This document shows, in pieces, positions 34,377-46,394 of a DNA stretch of 64,000 bases (position 1 is its first letter; every line of letters starts with the position of its first letter). The stretch comes from Xanthostigma xanthostigma (lineage: Eukaryota > Arthropoda > Insecta > Raphidioptera > Raphidiidae), in contig OY754465.1 in NCBI GenBank assembly GCA_963575645.1, positions 54,025,901 to 54,089,900 on the forward strand, written 5' to 3'. Both the position numbers and the translations under genes were made by a program. The notes beneath the pieces were generated by a model. It searched no databases. It was not told where the DNA came from and was given only the letters and a program-made list of their open reading frames with translations.

Positions 34377-34794
34377 ATTGAAGGGTACCCAAGGTGTACC
34401 ACGTGACATTTTAAAGTTTTTGTTACTTTTTGACAAATGGCAGCATTTGAATTGTCATAATACATATAACTTAAGATTATTTGGCGTGGGTCTCTCGTCA
34501 TCGTGAGTTTCGTTCGTTTATTTCCGTGGCAATTTTGAGGTAACCCCACTGTACCGGAATCGCATCTACATACTTAATAAAACTCGAACACTGACTGACT
34601 GACACACAGATAGACATAACGCACAACCAAAACCGGCAATTTTAGAAGCATAAAATTTTGCAAAGGAGTTCCTTATATTATAGTATATCGTAGATGAATA
34701 CGGTACGCACCGAAATCTTTCGATTAATTTTTTTTAGAATTATAAGTTTTACTCCCGTAGTGTGTTGTGTAAAATACACACTCTCTTTTTACTT

Positions 34795-35225
34795 GAATTA
34801 AGAGTATTCGTCCCTGCAAATACCCCCTGCACCCTTCATCTCAAATCTTTTCCCCTCGCCTAAAAACGGTTCGCGCTCTACCGACGCTATTTTTAAAGCT
34901 AGAGGGTTCTGGTAAACGCCAAATGAAAGACAAAGAATCAGACTACAGATCCTTTAGGCGAATTTTTTGAAAAACAGTTTCGCCTATGTGAAATATTACG
35001 TAACTTATTATTTTTTTCAAAAGGTTGTAAGTTTTTTCAGGAATTTTTTTTCAAAAAACTCGCCTGAAGGATCTGTAGTCTGATTCTTTGTCTTTCATTT
35101 AGCGTTTACCAGAACCCTCTAGATTTAAAAATAGCGTCGGGAGAGCGCGAACCGTTTTTAGGCGAGGGGAAAAGATTTGAGATGAAGGGTGCAGGGGGTA
35201 TTTGCAAGGACGAATACTCTTAAAA
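34795..35225. mobile_element. Foldback element with ~170 bp arms
   Basis: The left arm begins 'ttaagagtattcgtccctgc' and the right arm ends with its near-perfect reverse complement, 'aaggacgaatactcttaa'. Pairing continues through 'taccccctgcacccttc', 'tctagagggttctggt'-type text and 'gatccttcaggcgag'. The spacer is about 80 bp of AT-rich sequence. No transposase. Confidence 0.8.
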
Positions 35226-35554
35226 AGCTCAAATTTATAAGAATAGAATTCAGAAAGGAAAATATCCCTTCCTGACAATCCTACACCCAATGCTATATTT
35301 TTGAAAAAATAAAGCAGCATTATATGTAAAAAAAAAGAAACACGCCCAACAATAATCGATCTGCAAAACGAAGGAGTCATTCAACCCTCTTGATTCGCGT
35401 CGCCATGACACAGTTCGTATAGGTAATGAAATGAACAGCACCGAGATGTGAGAGGTGAAGGAAGGACAGTGCAGACGAAACTTCCTCATAAGCGTTCGAG
35501 ATAGCTACTCGATATTTGTTCCTGACTCCTGTAACACCATTCGTATAAAGGCCG

Positions 35555-36010
35555 CTGCACACGAGGCTCGATTTGCCGCTAGATTTGACTATTAGTTTTC
35601 TACTGCTGGTTTTCTTAATTGCTTTTATGTGCTCGCTTCACACGAGAAGCCTTTTCAAGTTTGCTTTGTGGATGGTTCTGGTGCGCGTGCGCATTAACAG
35701 TTCAAATATAAACACAGAACAAAACGTGCCCGTTGTCTGATTCTGAGCAGAACGACGCCGTGTTGGTTTGTGGGCGTTTGTTTCATGTCGCCCACGTGAC
35801 AAGATACTGTTTCCTGACAGGTTCTTGCTCAGAGCAAACAGAGAACCTAGCAAGAAAAATAGCCCCTGCTCTAATTTTAAAATGTATCTTGTAAGCTAGC
35901 AGGCGAGTCCGCAGTGATGTCACTTCCAACCTCGCACCCAGTCTGCCAGCCAGCAGTGTTTCTGGCGGCAAAACCAAGTCGCTGCAGACGAGGCTGGTTT
36001 TTCTAATTAT
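35555..36010. repeat. Dispersed repeat with repeated 'ctgcacacgaggct' phrase
   Basis: 'gccgctgcacacgaggctcg' at 35562 and 'gtcgctgcagacgaggctgg' at 35979 are direct repeats bracketing the block. It shares phrases with the Map205 intron 4 repeat at 25230. The structural class is unknown. Confidence 0.5.
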
Positions 36011-36589
36011 CTAATTTTGCGCATTTAACCTCCTTGAAGGGTTAATTGAAAGCGTAACAGACAGACGGAGTAACTTTAGCATTTAAAATATTAGTAGGAG
36101 TGTATTATTCACTGTCTACAATTTAAAAACTCAGTTTTTGTCGAAAGCCTCTCTCGAACGCAATCTCGTTATCAAGCGCGCAGAAGTTAAATGACAAGTG
36201 AGGGTGAATAGGATTGACCGGTTTTATTGCGCGTGCGCGACGCCCCACTATTAATGCTCGTTCGATTGTCAACAGGTGGTTTGCATACTTGCTCCTCGAG
36301 AGCGAATTTGAAGTGCTGATCAAGCAATATAAAAAATATTTGACCCGGTTTTCATTTTACATTTCAGTTGAAAAATCGTGCAAACTGAAAAAGTTGAAAA
36401 ATCCGGTTGAACAATTTTTGTGGATTCGCACAGATTATAACTTCTTCTATCCATATTAATATTATAAATCAGAAAGTAAACTCTGTTTGGCTTTATGGAC
36501 ATAAGTAGTTTTTTTTTCAAAGATTGACCCCTAAGGAGATTGCGTTCTCATAAATTAAGCTTAAAAGTGAGTGTTCCGGTACTTTTAAT

Positions 36590-37066
36590 CAGTGCCGGAT
36601 TAATCATTAGGCAGAGTAGGCAACTGCCTAGGAGCCCCGCATCGACTAGGGGCCCGTGCACGCACCAAGAAAAAAAACTTATCATTGAAGGAAAGTTTTA
36701 TTTGAAAATAGGTATGAAATTTCCCAACAACAATATTATTTTCTTTCGTTGTTTATTGTAATTTAATGCATTTAACAAGATAAAATTTAAAATAACTACG
36801 CCACGTCTCATTTCTCTTTCCTGACCCATCAAAAAACCTGGATCATCAATTATCTATAACCTATTCAATAAAGCTAACGAGTCAGGTAAGGCGATGCTGC
36901 AGCATCTATAGTCAAAGTAATCATATTGTTACAATATCACATAAGCCATTGAAGTAACAGAATGCCTGCAGGAGTCGATCATTTGGAAGTTACTCACATC
37001 TCTTCATCAACTTGAAAAGACCTGATTGCATTGCCTAGAGGCCCTGACAGGGTTAATCCGGCCCTG
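36590..37066. mobile_element. Non-autonomous hAT element (477 bp)
   Basis: Ends CAGTGCCGGATTAA and, reverse-complemented, CAGGGCCGGATTAA. Flanks CTTTTAAT (36582-36589) and ATTTTAAT (37067-37074) are a 7/8 duplication. Sub-terminal 'ggcaactgcctaggagcccc' echoes 'attgcctagaggccctg' on the right. Confidence 0.85.
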
Positions 37067-37463
37067 ATTTTAATGAGAAATCTTGATGCGTCCAAATTGC
37101 GTAATGGTACACGTTTAGAAGTTTCTCATCTGGATCGAAATATAGTTGGGGCTATTGTAATTAGTGGCAAATCTAAACGAGACAGTGTTTTAACACCACG
37201 AACACCAATTATATACCCGCCGATTTGCCTTTTCAATTTCCGTTAAAAAATGATTTCGGAATAACTACCAACAAAGCCCATAGGGGCAAACACTTAAGGT
37301 AGCTGATAAAATTCATTTAGAAAAACCATTTTTTCGCACGGCTAGTTGTATGTGGCTTGCTGATGTGTATCGAATCCACAAAATCTTGTTTTTGCAAAAG
37401 ATGGCAAAACAATAAAAAAAAACATTTTTTATAGGACCGTTTTAAATTTGTCTTTAATTTACG

Positions 37464-38152
37464 CATTTTGACGTGATAACGTCTTATAAATTGATGAATC
37501 ACCAATATTATAAATTGATAAAACACCGGCTGCATGTTCGAAAAAGTGTAACGTAACGTTCCTAACGTTCGTAACGCATAACGCGTAACGTTCTGCCTGA
37601 CCCTGTGCGTGCTTTTTGCTAATTTCTCGCTCAATTTAAATCAGATCGGTTTGAAACCAGTCTTAAACGAAAGAGGAGAACATTTTACATAGATTTCGTA
37701 TAACAGAATTTGCCTAAACAGTTTTTTTATACAAATTTATATAGAAAAATATTTTATACAAATTTATATAGAAAAATAGCTGTATAAATGCAATGTTGTG
37801 TAATGCATGACGCGACGCGGTCGGTTGTCTTTGTTTGCCGTACATGGAAATTAGAAGCAAACGTATGTCTTGTCTTAACATGAAAACAGCTGCATTTCTA
37901 ATGTTTAATTCAATTTTTTGACATTAGTATATTGTGAAATGCAAAGCCTGCTAAGTTAAGTATTGGAATAACTAATAATTATTATTAGAACATAATACTT
38001 TGTAAGTTGCAAACGTCACTTTTGACATTTCTTATCATTCCGACACCAAGGATAAGCGGATTGAAACCAAATTTTGGGAGGTTTAGGTTATGTATTACGG
38101 AATACGTTATCACGTAAAACTATCGTCCGTAAACCGACTTTACAGACAACCA
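37464..38152 (-). mobile_element. Dispersed repeat element, copy B
   Basis: Reverse-oriented near-identical partner of 18471-19115, with an extra internal tandem duplication of about 40 bp ('tacaaatttatatagaaaaa' twice). The two copies flank the Map205 coding exons in inverted orientation. Confidence 0.75.
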
Positions 38153-38154
38153 TT

Positions 38155-38224
38155 TTTTTTTTAATTAATTACGTTTATAATTGCACACACTGATTCCACA
38201 CGAAGTCGCGGGTAAAAGCTAGTT
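38155..38224 (+). mobile_element. Helitron 3' terminus
   Basis: 'cacacgaagtcgcgggtaaa' followed by agCTAGT. This ending is very common among lepidopteran Helitron-like repeats. The 5' portion is missing or displaced by the repeat at 37464. Confidence 0.5.
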
Positions 38225-38760
38225 AGTTGATAAATACGTCATAAGAACACTACAAACCCCTATCATGTGTATCAGTTTTTTAAGTAGGTACATACTACCT
38301 TTGTACGTCGAAATATTTGTGTTATTCAAAATCATTTAAATGTCTTCTTTTGATTTTTTTTTTCGAAAAACTGATTGACTGACAAACATGTGAAGTTGAA
38401 TAAAAGCATGTTATAAAAATATTTGATTAATAAAAGTGGTACTACGATGACATAAAAATTTAAATATATATAACAGGTATGTAAATTATGATGTGACATG
38501 TGGTCAACCAACTGTTCCTAATATGAAATTTGTTCTTTGAAGGTCCCACAGCCCATAACTCTATACTATTTAGGTTGACATTAATAAACAACGTTTATGT
38601 AACGTTTACCATTGAATATATTCGACATTTCGCTTGTCATATCCCATAAATGGAAATTTTGTTCACAAAATTATTAGAATTAGAAAATAATAAGAGATAC
38701 AGCGACCTTGCCTCAAACCACTGATGTTAAATAATAATTAATGGCTTGTTTTTTTTCCTT

Positions 38761-38915
38761 GCACATACGAAGTTTAGAAAAAATTCTGCTTGTATGGAAC
38801 TACGGCTATATAACAGTTTGTCAAACCCTTTAAAAAATATAAAAATTTTAAAAGTAAACTAAAACAGTTTTTGACAGAAAAATGCTTTTATAGGGTTGGT
38901 GAATTTGTTGGATGA
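38761..38915 (+). pseudogene. LINE reverse transcriptase tail, frameshifted
   Basis: It reads KFRKNSACMELRLYNSL then, after a one-base shift near 38838, NFKSKLKQFLTEKCFY and VGEFVG before a stop. This is the jockey/CR1-type C-terminal pattern (lYN.LP..., FK..L..fL). A MITE begins four bases after the stop. Confidence 0.6.
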
Positions 38916-38918
38916 CAA

Positions 38919-39065
38919 TAAGTTCGTTCCAAGCAGCCAGCAAACGGTAACGAAACCGTCACCCGCATGCGCAGGTAGCTAAAACGTGTTCTAAAATCGT
39001 TTTAGCTATTGCGCATGCGGGTGACGGGTTCGTTACCGTTTGCTGGCTGCTTGGAACGAACTTAT
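38919..39065. mobile_element. Near-perfect hairpin MITE (147 bp)
   Basis: The left arm 'agttcgttccaagcagccag' through 'tagctaaaacg' is repeated as its reverse complement up to 'ctggctgcttggaacgaact' with about 65 paired bases and an 11-base loop. TA flanks both ends, consistent with a Tc1/mariner-type MITE. The stem contains 'cgcatgcg' blocks. Confidence 0.85.
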
Positions 39066-39114
39066 AGTCAATCTTGTATTCGTTTTTCCTTACATGTGGC
39101 TATATAAATATTAT

Positions 39115-39275
39115 TCTATGACGTCATTCTTGCAGTATACAAATACGTACAAATAAGGCTCGGTATCGTTCAAACCAAGCTTGTTTAGTGTTTATCCACG
39201 TGTGTGTCGTATGTTTATATAGGTATATGTGTGTTTACTACAAGTCTGACGTCACAATCAGAGATATTTAATATA
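39115..39275. repeat. Repeat shared with the Map205 upstream region
   Basis: 'gtgtttactacaagtctgac' and 'cttgtttagtgttta' appear in reverse orientation at 49840-49995 near the predicted Map205 first exon. The class is unknown. Confidence 0.5.
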
Positions 39276-39559
39276 AGCAGATCCAACTGTTTACATTTTA
39301 ACCTGATCATACACCGTTTCTATCAGAATTCAACGTTGACAAACTTCGGCGAGCTGAAGACGAAGGGTATATAACTTATATTAAATGCATCTGTTGGAAA
39401 ATACATGTGACAACACTGCATGAACGCATGATTCACTTTTCATTCAATGCATTCCTTTTATTGTCATTACGGAAGTTGCAGTGTTGCTATGTGCTTTGTG
39501 TGACATTTTGCGAAAATCAAGTATTTTTCATTTTTTTTTATTAGTATTGACAATTTACA

Positions 39560-40119
39560 ATGGTTCGGCAGTGCGTAGTTTGCAAAAAAATGGATTATTC
39601 TAATCCCGGATTGATATTTCGGCGGTAAGTAAGATATGTTTTTTTTAAGTTAAGCAGTGGTGTAGACGTAGTTAAAAATTATTTTTATTAAATTATTGCA
39701 AAAACAATTTTACATGTGCACTTCTTTAAAAAATATCTTGATGGAGGATTAAAAAAATTATTGTTAAATTCTAAGCTAGATTTCCCATCTTTAAGCTGAA
39801 TAGATAATTTTGTTGGACTTATTTACTAAACCTAGATTTTTCGAAGGTAAACATTTCGTTTACCTTTTACAGCACATTTTAGTATACTTTAATGTTTATT
39901 TATATTGTTGTAGCTTTCCTGTAAATCATGAGCGCAGACAAAGATGGATGATATTTTGGATTTACGAAACCAGCATGTCAAAAAGTTTGCTCAAATTTGT
40001 TCAGATTAAATTGATCGGAGCGATATTATGACTACTCAACTAACTGGACGAAGGCAAATAAGACCAGATGCTGATCCCCAATTTAATACCACAGTTTTTA
40101 CTGATCGTTTATCTTACAG
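39560..40119 (+). pseudogene. THAP-domain gene remnant (two exons, disabled)
   Basis: Exon 1 (39560-39624) reads MVRQCVVCKKMDYSNPGLIF then RR, with donor CG|GTAAGT. Exon 2 (from 39914, acceptor 'tattgttgtag') continues FPVNHERRQRWM, giving the first half of a THAP zinc finger: C-x2-C followed by FRRFP and R..W. A one-base frameshift follows. The second frame reads ILDLRNQHVKKFAQICSD, then a TAA where the zinc-binding His-Phe should be, then IDRSDIMTTQLTGRRQIRPD and ADPQFN, ending at donor CAG|GTAAAA. The terminal AxPxF-like part of THAP is thus recognisable. It could derive from a cellular THAP gene or a P-element-like transposase. It lies on the opposite strand within Map205 intron 1. Confidence 0.72.
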
Positions 40120-41620
40120 GTAAAACAAATAAACTCAACTTATTTGCAGTAGTCTTTAATTATGCCATTAATAATTATTATATTTAAGACTGATTATTGT
40201 CTAAAAATTTCTTGTGATAATATGTAATAAATAATATAAGAAAAATCCGATGTTGTCTTTTATTACCTACTCAAAATAACTAAAAAATATATAGATACGG
40301 AAATTGCCCTACCTTAGCGGTCAGGTACAAAAGAAAGAATAAATATTTAATATGTACCGAAATCCTTCACTCCAAAACTACTGAGTCTAAAATTTGGAAA
40401 AAATAGCGAATATAGGGCCCCCTCTTATAGTTTACAGGAAAACTAAAACGAAAATCTTAAGTATTAAAGTTTTCACAAAAAACGGAATGGTACATACCCT
40501 CTCCTCGCAAGTTCTACTCGCACGTGGCCAGTTTATTATTCTCATTTGTTAGTAAAGGCACATTATTGCATTTAAAATCGTTTAGTAAAATGCCACTTTA
40601 CTACACAGTGACGTTTGGCAATTAAAATGCTTTGACCACCAGATTATATGCAATAAAACAAATCACGTTAAAATCTTTATGATTCAAATTACATACCAAA
40701 TTTTATCTTCTAGAGTAAATTATTTTAATAAAACGTAAAATCAGTTTCTATTGCATCTAGAACCTCTCCAGTATTAATTACTTCTAACTGATATTCAAGT
40801 AAATTTTGCTCCTTTTATTAAATAAATATTGTAAAACCTGGCTTTACAATTGTTAGGTATGTTCTAATGTTATATGAATATTCCATTAACACAAAATATA
40901 TTTTTAATTTACGTTAAAAATTCTTGTTTTTAATAATCCCGAAAAAACCATACGCCCCTGGTTAAGATAATGCTGAAGAAGTTTCCGTTACAACGTTGCC
41001 TTTTTAAAGCCATCTCTTTCCAACTTATTTAAAACTGTGAAACTATGTATGATTATAAACAAATCGTGTTTTATGAATGGGATGTTGTGTCTCCTTATAT
41101 TAAATGTCTCTGGTCACAATTCAAACCATTTTGAATCAAATGGTGTCGACATTTTTTTTTTTAAATCGGTCAATCTTTCGAAAATTTATGGCTGAACAAA
41201 CAAAAATATATATCCATGTCGGTTAAAAATTGTTGCGTCGCGGTCGCGTCGTATCGTCATGTGAAATTTGTTTTGATTGTTCGATCGTAAATATAACAAT
41301 TGTGTGGAAAATAGTTGAGTTCACTGGGTCAGAACATAGTTGTATGTAGAGCAGGAATGCCAACTATAATATTACATAAACGAAAATACGTGGAATTAGA
41401 ATATCCTTGTGTTCAAAGACCACAAAGGATATGCAAGGACCCTCGCTTGCACATCAAGACAATTATACGTAATGTAATTGAGGTCCTGGCCAACCCGCAA
41501 GTGGGTGCGAGGCATTCTGAATAACAATGAACTGAAATGTTAGTCACGAGGCAGTGGCTTTCTAATCGATGAAAACAGACAAGTAGGTATACCTATGTAT
41601 ACTAAACAAATAAAATATTT
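40120..41620. other. Intronic DNA without recognised features
   Basis: AT-rich. No further exon of the THAP remnant could be recognised, and no delimited repeats. Confidence 0.35.
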
Positions 41621-42138
41621 TTAACAAAAAAATTCAACCGACTTCAAAATATGCACTAAAAAGTAAAAAATAATAATTATTGTTATTTTTGTAGTCGGTG
41701 TCACATCGGAATTCGAAAGTAGCAATTTAAAAAATCTTACATGTCTCTAGTTCTCGGAATAGATTTCATTTTGGCTGGCACCGACTCCAAAAATAACAAT
41801 AATTATTATTTTTTACTTTTTAGTGCATATTTTGAAGTCGGTTCAATTTTTTGTTAAAAATATTTTATTTTTCTCTTCTTAGTGTTAGATAAAGTATTGC
41901 AATGGGTAGGCCAAGTATGCGTGCCTTTGAAATTTGAGAGTTTCCCTCGATTTCTCCGGATTCCACCATCAGATCCTGACTTGGTTCCGATGGGACCACC
42001 TCGGAAGTGCACTCTTTCGAATAAAAAAAGAATTTTGAAAATCGGTCCATAATTGATGGAGAAATCGGTGAACATACATAAAAAAAAATATACAGTCGAA
42101 CATAGAACCTCCTCCTTTTTGAAGTCGGTTAAAAATAC
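41621..42138 (-). mobile_element. Dispersed 'aaccgacttc' repeat, copy A
   Basis: The minus-strand start 'aaccgacttcaaaaaggagg' and the opposite end 'caaccgacttcaaaatatgc' bracket it. Internally it has a strong palindrome (41650-41840) with 'agtaaaaaataataattatt' arms around 'ctcggaatagatttcatttt'. The second half ('ccatcagatcctgacttggt') matches 46545-46600 in inverse orientation. Confidence 0.65.
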
Positions 42139-42581
42139 CTATACTGAAAATGCATTTGTTATTTAATACAACCTGTTCCAATTTACAAAACGGCGTATTC
42201 GCAACGTGCTTAAAATAGGACTTACAGCGCCATGGTGGCGAAAAATGGACACTTTTGATGGACTGAAAGCATACACCCTGTCTTAGACATGTCTCGCCAG
42301 GTCTACCTATGTCTCGATTATATTTGAAGATAACTCCATCAAATCTTAAGTATTTGTAAATGGGGTAAAATCTTCTACAATATTGTGGTAAGTTATCGAC
42401 GATATCTACAGTGAATTTCAGTTAAGACGCGACAGAAGCAAATTATAAGGTGGCAGCAACATCAAGATAAGATAAGATAAGATATATTTTTTACTAAAAA
42501 TACAATTATGTACGTAAGACAATAATTAAAATTAAAAAAAAGCGTTCCACGTTGCAACATCAAATTGTTGCATATAATATA

Positions 42582-42812
42582 CCTACTAATATTATAAAAA
42601 GATAAAGTTTGTAAGTTTGGATGTAGGAGGTAATCTCTGAAACTACCCACCAACATTGAGAATAGACCTTCTGGATGGACATAGGCTATATATTATCGCC
42701 TTAAAATAAAAGCGTTTTTCGTGGAGACCAATTTTGCAAGGTAAGTCGACGAAAAAACGGTGGCAATCTACAAATTTGGGCGAAGCCAGATCGGGTCGCT
42801 GTTTTCAGTAGT
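42582..42812 (+). mobile_element. Helitron-like repeat fragment
   Basis: 'tactaatattataaaaagat' followed by 'gtggagaccaattttgcaag' and 'gggcgaagccagatcggg'. Same family as 687-897 and, inverted, 56654-56870. The terminal CTAG has been lost. Confidence 0.6.
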
Positions 42813-42814
42813 GG

Positions 42815-43985
42815 AGTCTTTGCACCGTAATATAGTATTATTTGTTGGCTATTTATCGTGTGTCGGCAATTTTTAGTATCATCTAAAATTAACCGCCCTT
42901 TATACATTAAGTGTTTACCCTCTCAGTGGATAAATTTTTAAAAATCCTTTCTTAGTGATCACCTATGTTATATATAAGGAACTTCTATGCAGAATTTCAT
43001 GCTCCTAGGCCCACCGGTTTATGCTATGCGTTGTCTGTCAGTCAGTCAGTTTTAAGTAGATATGATCTAAAATCTAAATGATACAAAATCAGGTAAAATT
43101 GACAAAAATAGCATAAGTTTACTACAAATTTATGTACAGAAAAAATAAAGTATAAAAAAAATTGTTGAATAAGCTAAATTCTCAGTATTTTTAACATACA
43201 TCCGAGGAGAAAAAATTACAAAATATCAATTAGACATTCAGTAATTTGAAATCTGGTGTCATACAGTAAATAAATATTGACAAATATCACGTTTTTCGAT
43301 ATAATTTTTCGAGCAAAAAAAAATGTATTTTTCTGAAATTTTTAGACCAATCAAATGCATAATAATTAATCACTGTAAACAAAAACAGTAGTAAAATATT
43401 TTAGCGACCACAGTTTCAAATTTGCCGAGAGAATATTATTATTTACAATCCGAGTGACTCTGAGTCACCTTAAACGCAAGGTATTCCGTTGAGGAAGTGT
43501 AAAGACAGAACGAACCTGCCCGTCTAAAAATAAGAAATCCTACGCCTCTCGACGAGGTGAGAAGTTATTTACATTTGGGTATACATTGTACACTATCGGA
43601 CACAAAACATTACCACGCACAAAAACAGACCTACGTAAGGCGTAAAGCTGTGATACGTAATCCAAAGCTCGTGGGTCGAATGTTAACAGCGCAAATATTT
43701 GTGCGCGCCCTCTCATAATGTATGAAACAATGAATAAATCGTAAAATATCACGGATCAAATTACTATCGACCCAATGAACAGATGTCGAAAACAAAACTG
43801 TTAACTATCATATATATTAAATTAATACGTTAAGGTTAAGGATGTTTGCCTCCCTTTTTAGAAAAAACCACACAATTTCTCCACATAAATTATATATCAT
43901 TTTACAGATAATTGCTTGCTCTACTGACATCGACAACTAAAAAATGTATTATTGCTTTTGTTTTTGTAAATTAAATAATTAACAG
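42815..43985. other. Intronic DNA, mostly unassigned
   Basis: 42905-43060 is similar to the repeat at 5880-6060 (ending 'gtctgtcagtcagtcag'). The remainder shows no supported feature. Confidence 0.35.
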
Positions 43986-43989
43986 CAAC

Positions 43990-44377
43990 GCTGAACAGCG
44001 TCTGCCATCTGACGGCTATAATTTTGAAACAACGTCAACACTTCGACTGTCATCTGATCTTCATAATATTGTAAATACTGTATACTGCCATCTGACGGGC
44101 AACGCTGAACAACGTCACAGCAATGCTGCATGATGCCATCTGACGGCTTAGCTCAACGCTTTTGCTACTTGCGCCTCTATATGACAATTTTAGTAAAATA
44201 TTTCTTCGATCTGTCATCTGAGCTTCATATTGTAATACAACAAAAAGAAGAACGTTATAAGCAGTGTGCAAAATTAGAAACGAATTGAATACCTGCAATC
44301 ATATTTAAAAAATAATTTTGTAAAGTGATAATTATTATACTTATTTAGTGCGAATAATTCGCACAGGTCACGCTAGT
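43990..44377 (+). mobile_element. Helitron 3' portion with 'gccatctgacgg' repeats
   Basis: It ends with hairpin 'gtgcgaataattcgcac' then 'aggtcacg' and CTAGT, the Helitron 3' signature. The body repeats 'gccatctgacgg' and 'caacgctgaac' three or more times. The 5' end is not certain. Confidence 0.55.
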
Positions 44378-44394
44378 AGTATTTAAACCACGAA

Positions 44395-44630
44395 GTCTGT
44401 AACCAGAAGACCTAGCTTCCTATGCTTGCTGTGTTTCGAGACGGACCGTTTTCTGGCGTACGCGAGATGGCGCTGTTATCATTACCTGGGAAAACTTCGG
44501 TTCTTTTCACCTGTTATCGCCATGAACGTGTGTGCGTTACCCGCAGTCGCTGACGCCATATTGGTTCATGCGACAGATATCGGTCCACCGCTACGCTCGA
44601 GCTGGGTCACCTGGTTACAGACTTCGCGAT
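44395..44630. repeat. Copy of the 32160-32545 repeat family
   Basis: It shares 'gagacggaccgttttctggc', 'gagatggcgctgttatcatt' and 'gacagatatcggtccaccgc' with the foldback repeat, in one orientation only. Confidence 0.6.
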
Positions 44631-44634
44631 TTAA

Positions 44635-45320
44635 ACCCTCCTACGCCAGGTTTATTTTATTATTTGGAATATTAAAATTACAACAAACACAAATGCTTGT
44701 TGTGAAACGATTATTAAAGACAAATCAATTGTTGCTTCTATTAGTGCGGAAGTAAAGAAGTAAACATGTTTATTTTTTAGCTTCCTAGGTCAACGGAGGC
44801 CTTCTGGAGAGCCTAGAAAGACGGCCACACATACCTTAAGCGTATAATTTACTAATAAGTCTCAGTGGTCGCGAAATTCGACTGTAATTCATTAAATTTT
44901 TAAGTTTGAACGTTACCGAGGTTCTTTTGTCGATTTCTCTTGAATTGATATTACCTGTGTTAATTCGTACACATCGTGATGAAACATAAATAGTGCACTT
45001 CCTCTCATTGAAACGAAGAGAACGATATAATATATGCTTCATCACAGTGTGTGCGAATTAACATACTCAAATCGGTACTGCACTCTTTCCTTCCTTCCCG
45101 TATTTATATACACGTAGAATTTATTATGTATTGGGATTTGATTCGCAACGATACGACATCTGGTGCCAGAAATTTAAACCATAAGCACATTACATTTTAC
45201 GTGCTGTTTATAGAATTACTGTGTACCTACATTAAAAATGGCGGATTCGGCATTACGTTTGAGCAGAACTCCGCCCATACGTTAAATGTCAATATATTTT
45301 AGATTAAATAAAACACATTT
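44635..45320. other. Intronic DNA, mostly unassigned
   Basis: A short block at 45025-45105 ('gtgtgcgaattaacata', 'aatcggtac') is shared with 52550-52610. No gene seen. Confidence 0.35.
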
Positions 45321-45322
45321 AT

Positions 45323-45772
45323 GTTGGGTTACAGAAAGGATTGTAAGAAAATTTGATTTGACAATGAACACAGATTGTGATTATACATGTTTCTCCATTT
45401 GAAAAGCATTGTAGAGTTTTAAATCGATCCTGCTCGAAAAATAATTGATCGATTGAAAGAATATTTTTCTTAAACTGCGTGTATGCATGATTTAGTATCG
45501 TTTTTTTGTACAATTGCGACTTTGAAACAATGTTTTTCTACGCATTTTGATCAAAATTTAGCTTGAAAAGCGATCTTTTTTATGTAGAGGAATTTTTTGT
45601 TTTTGTTTGTTTTTTTTTTTTTTTTTTTTTTTTTTGTGAGTACAATCTAGAAGACAGGGAGTTTGAATACGACATTAGATTGCTCCTGATATATGGAAAC
45701 TGTAAACATATAATCACAATCTAAGGTCATTGCCAAATCAGATTTTTGTCTATCCTTTCTGCAACCCAGCAT
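45323..45772. mobile_element. MITE with ~85 bp inverted ends and a long T tract
   Basis: The left end 'tgttgggttacagaaaggat' pairs with the right end 'atcctttctgcaacccagca'. Pairing runs inward through 'acagattgtgattata' and its partner 'tataatcacaatcta'. A run of about 30 T residues at 45608-45636 lies inside. The target duplication is unclear. Confidence 0.72.
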
Positions 45773-46394
45773 TCAATTTTTAATTCATTTACACTTAGGA
45801 CATGTGTATTTTATGAAAATTGTTTGGCAACAACACAGTGGCTTAGTCAGGCAAGGTGTTGTACGAAACAATTGTTATAAAAAATAATTAAAAAAGTGCA
45901 TATTATCTCAATATGATCAATTGCTCAGATGGCGTCCTTGAAAAAAAAAAAATAGTCACATAGGTACTTAAATTTTAACTGGCGTTTAAAAAACGTGATT
46001 TCGAAAGAAAATAAACAAAAACAGCGGATGTGCAGATAAATATTGCACGTTACAATGGTGGCCATTGATTGAAGTCGTGTACCGGAAACGTTTTCAATAA
46101 ACGTTCTTTCTTGAATGCAAACAAGAACACCGTACACTAATAATATAAAATAATACAATTAATTTACTATGTTTCAATGCACTGCAGACAAGTTGCAGGT
46201 TTGCTAATCAGACTAGAGGAAGTGTGCCAAATTTTACAAAGATTGAGCATTTAGTGAAATGCAATTGTTATTTCTGTTAATTAACTGTGACATTTTATTA
46301 TTTAATTGCCTTCTAACGAATACTTGCATACCAAACGCGGAACGTTCGCAATCAAGTAATTCAGATTTGTCGGGTTAACACATTCTAAATTCTA

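Noticed and set aside
37317..37634. 105-residue frame inside repeat copy B
   Set aside because: The equivalent frame is not kept in the inverted copy at 18471, so there is no sign of coding constraint.
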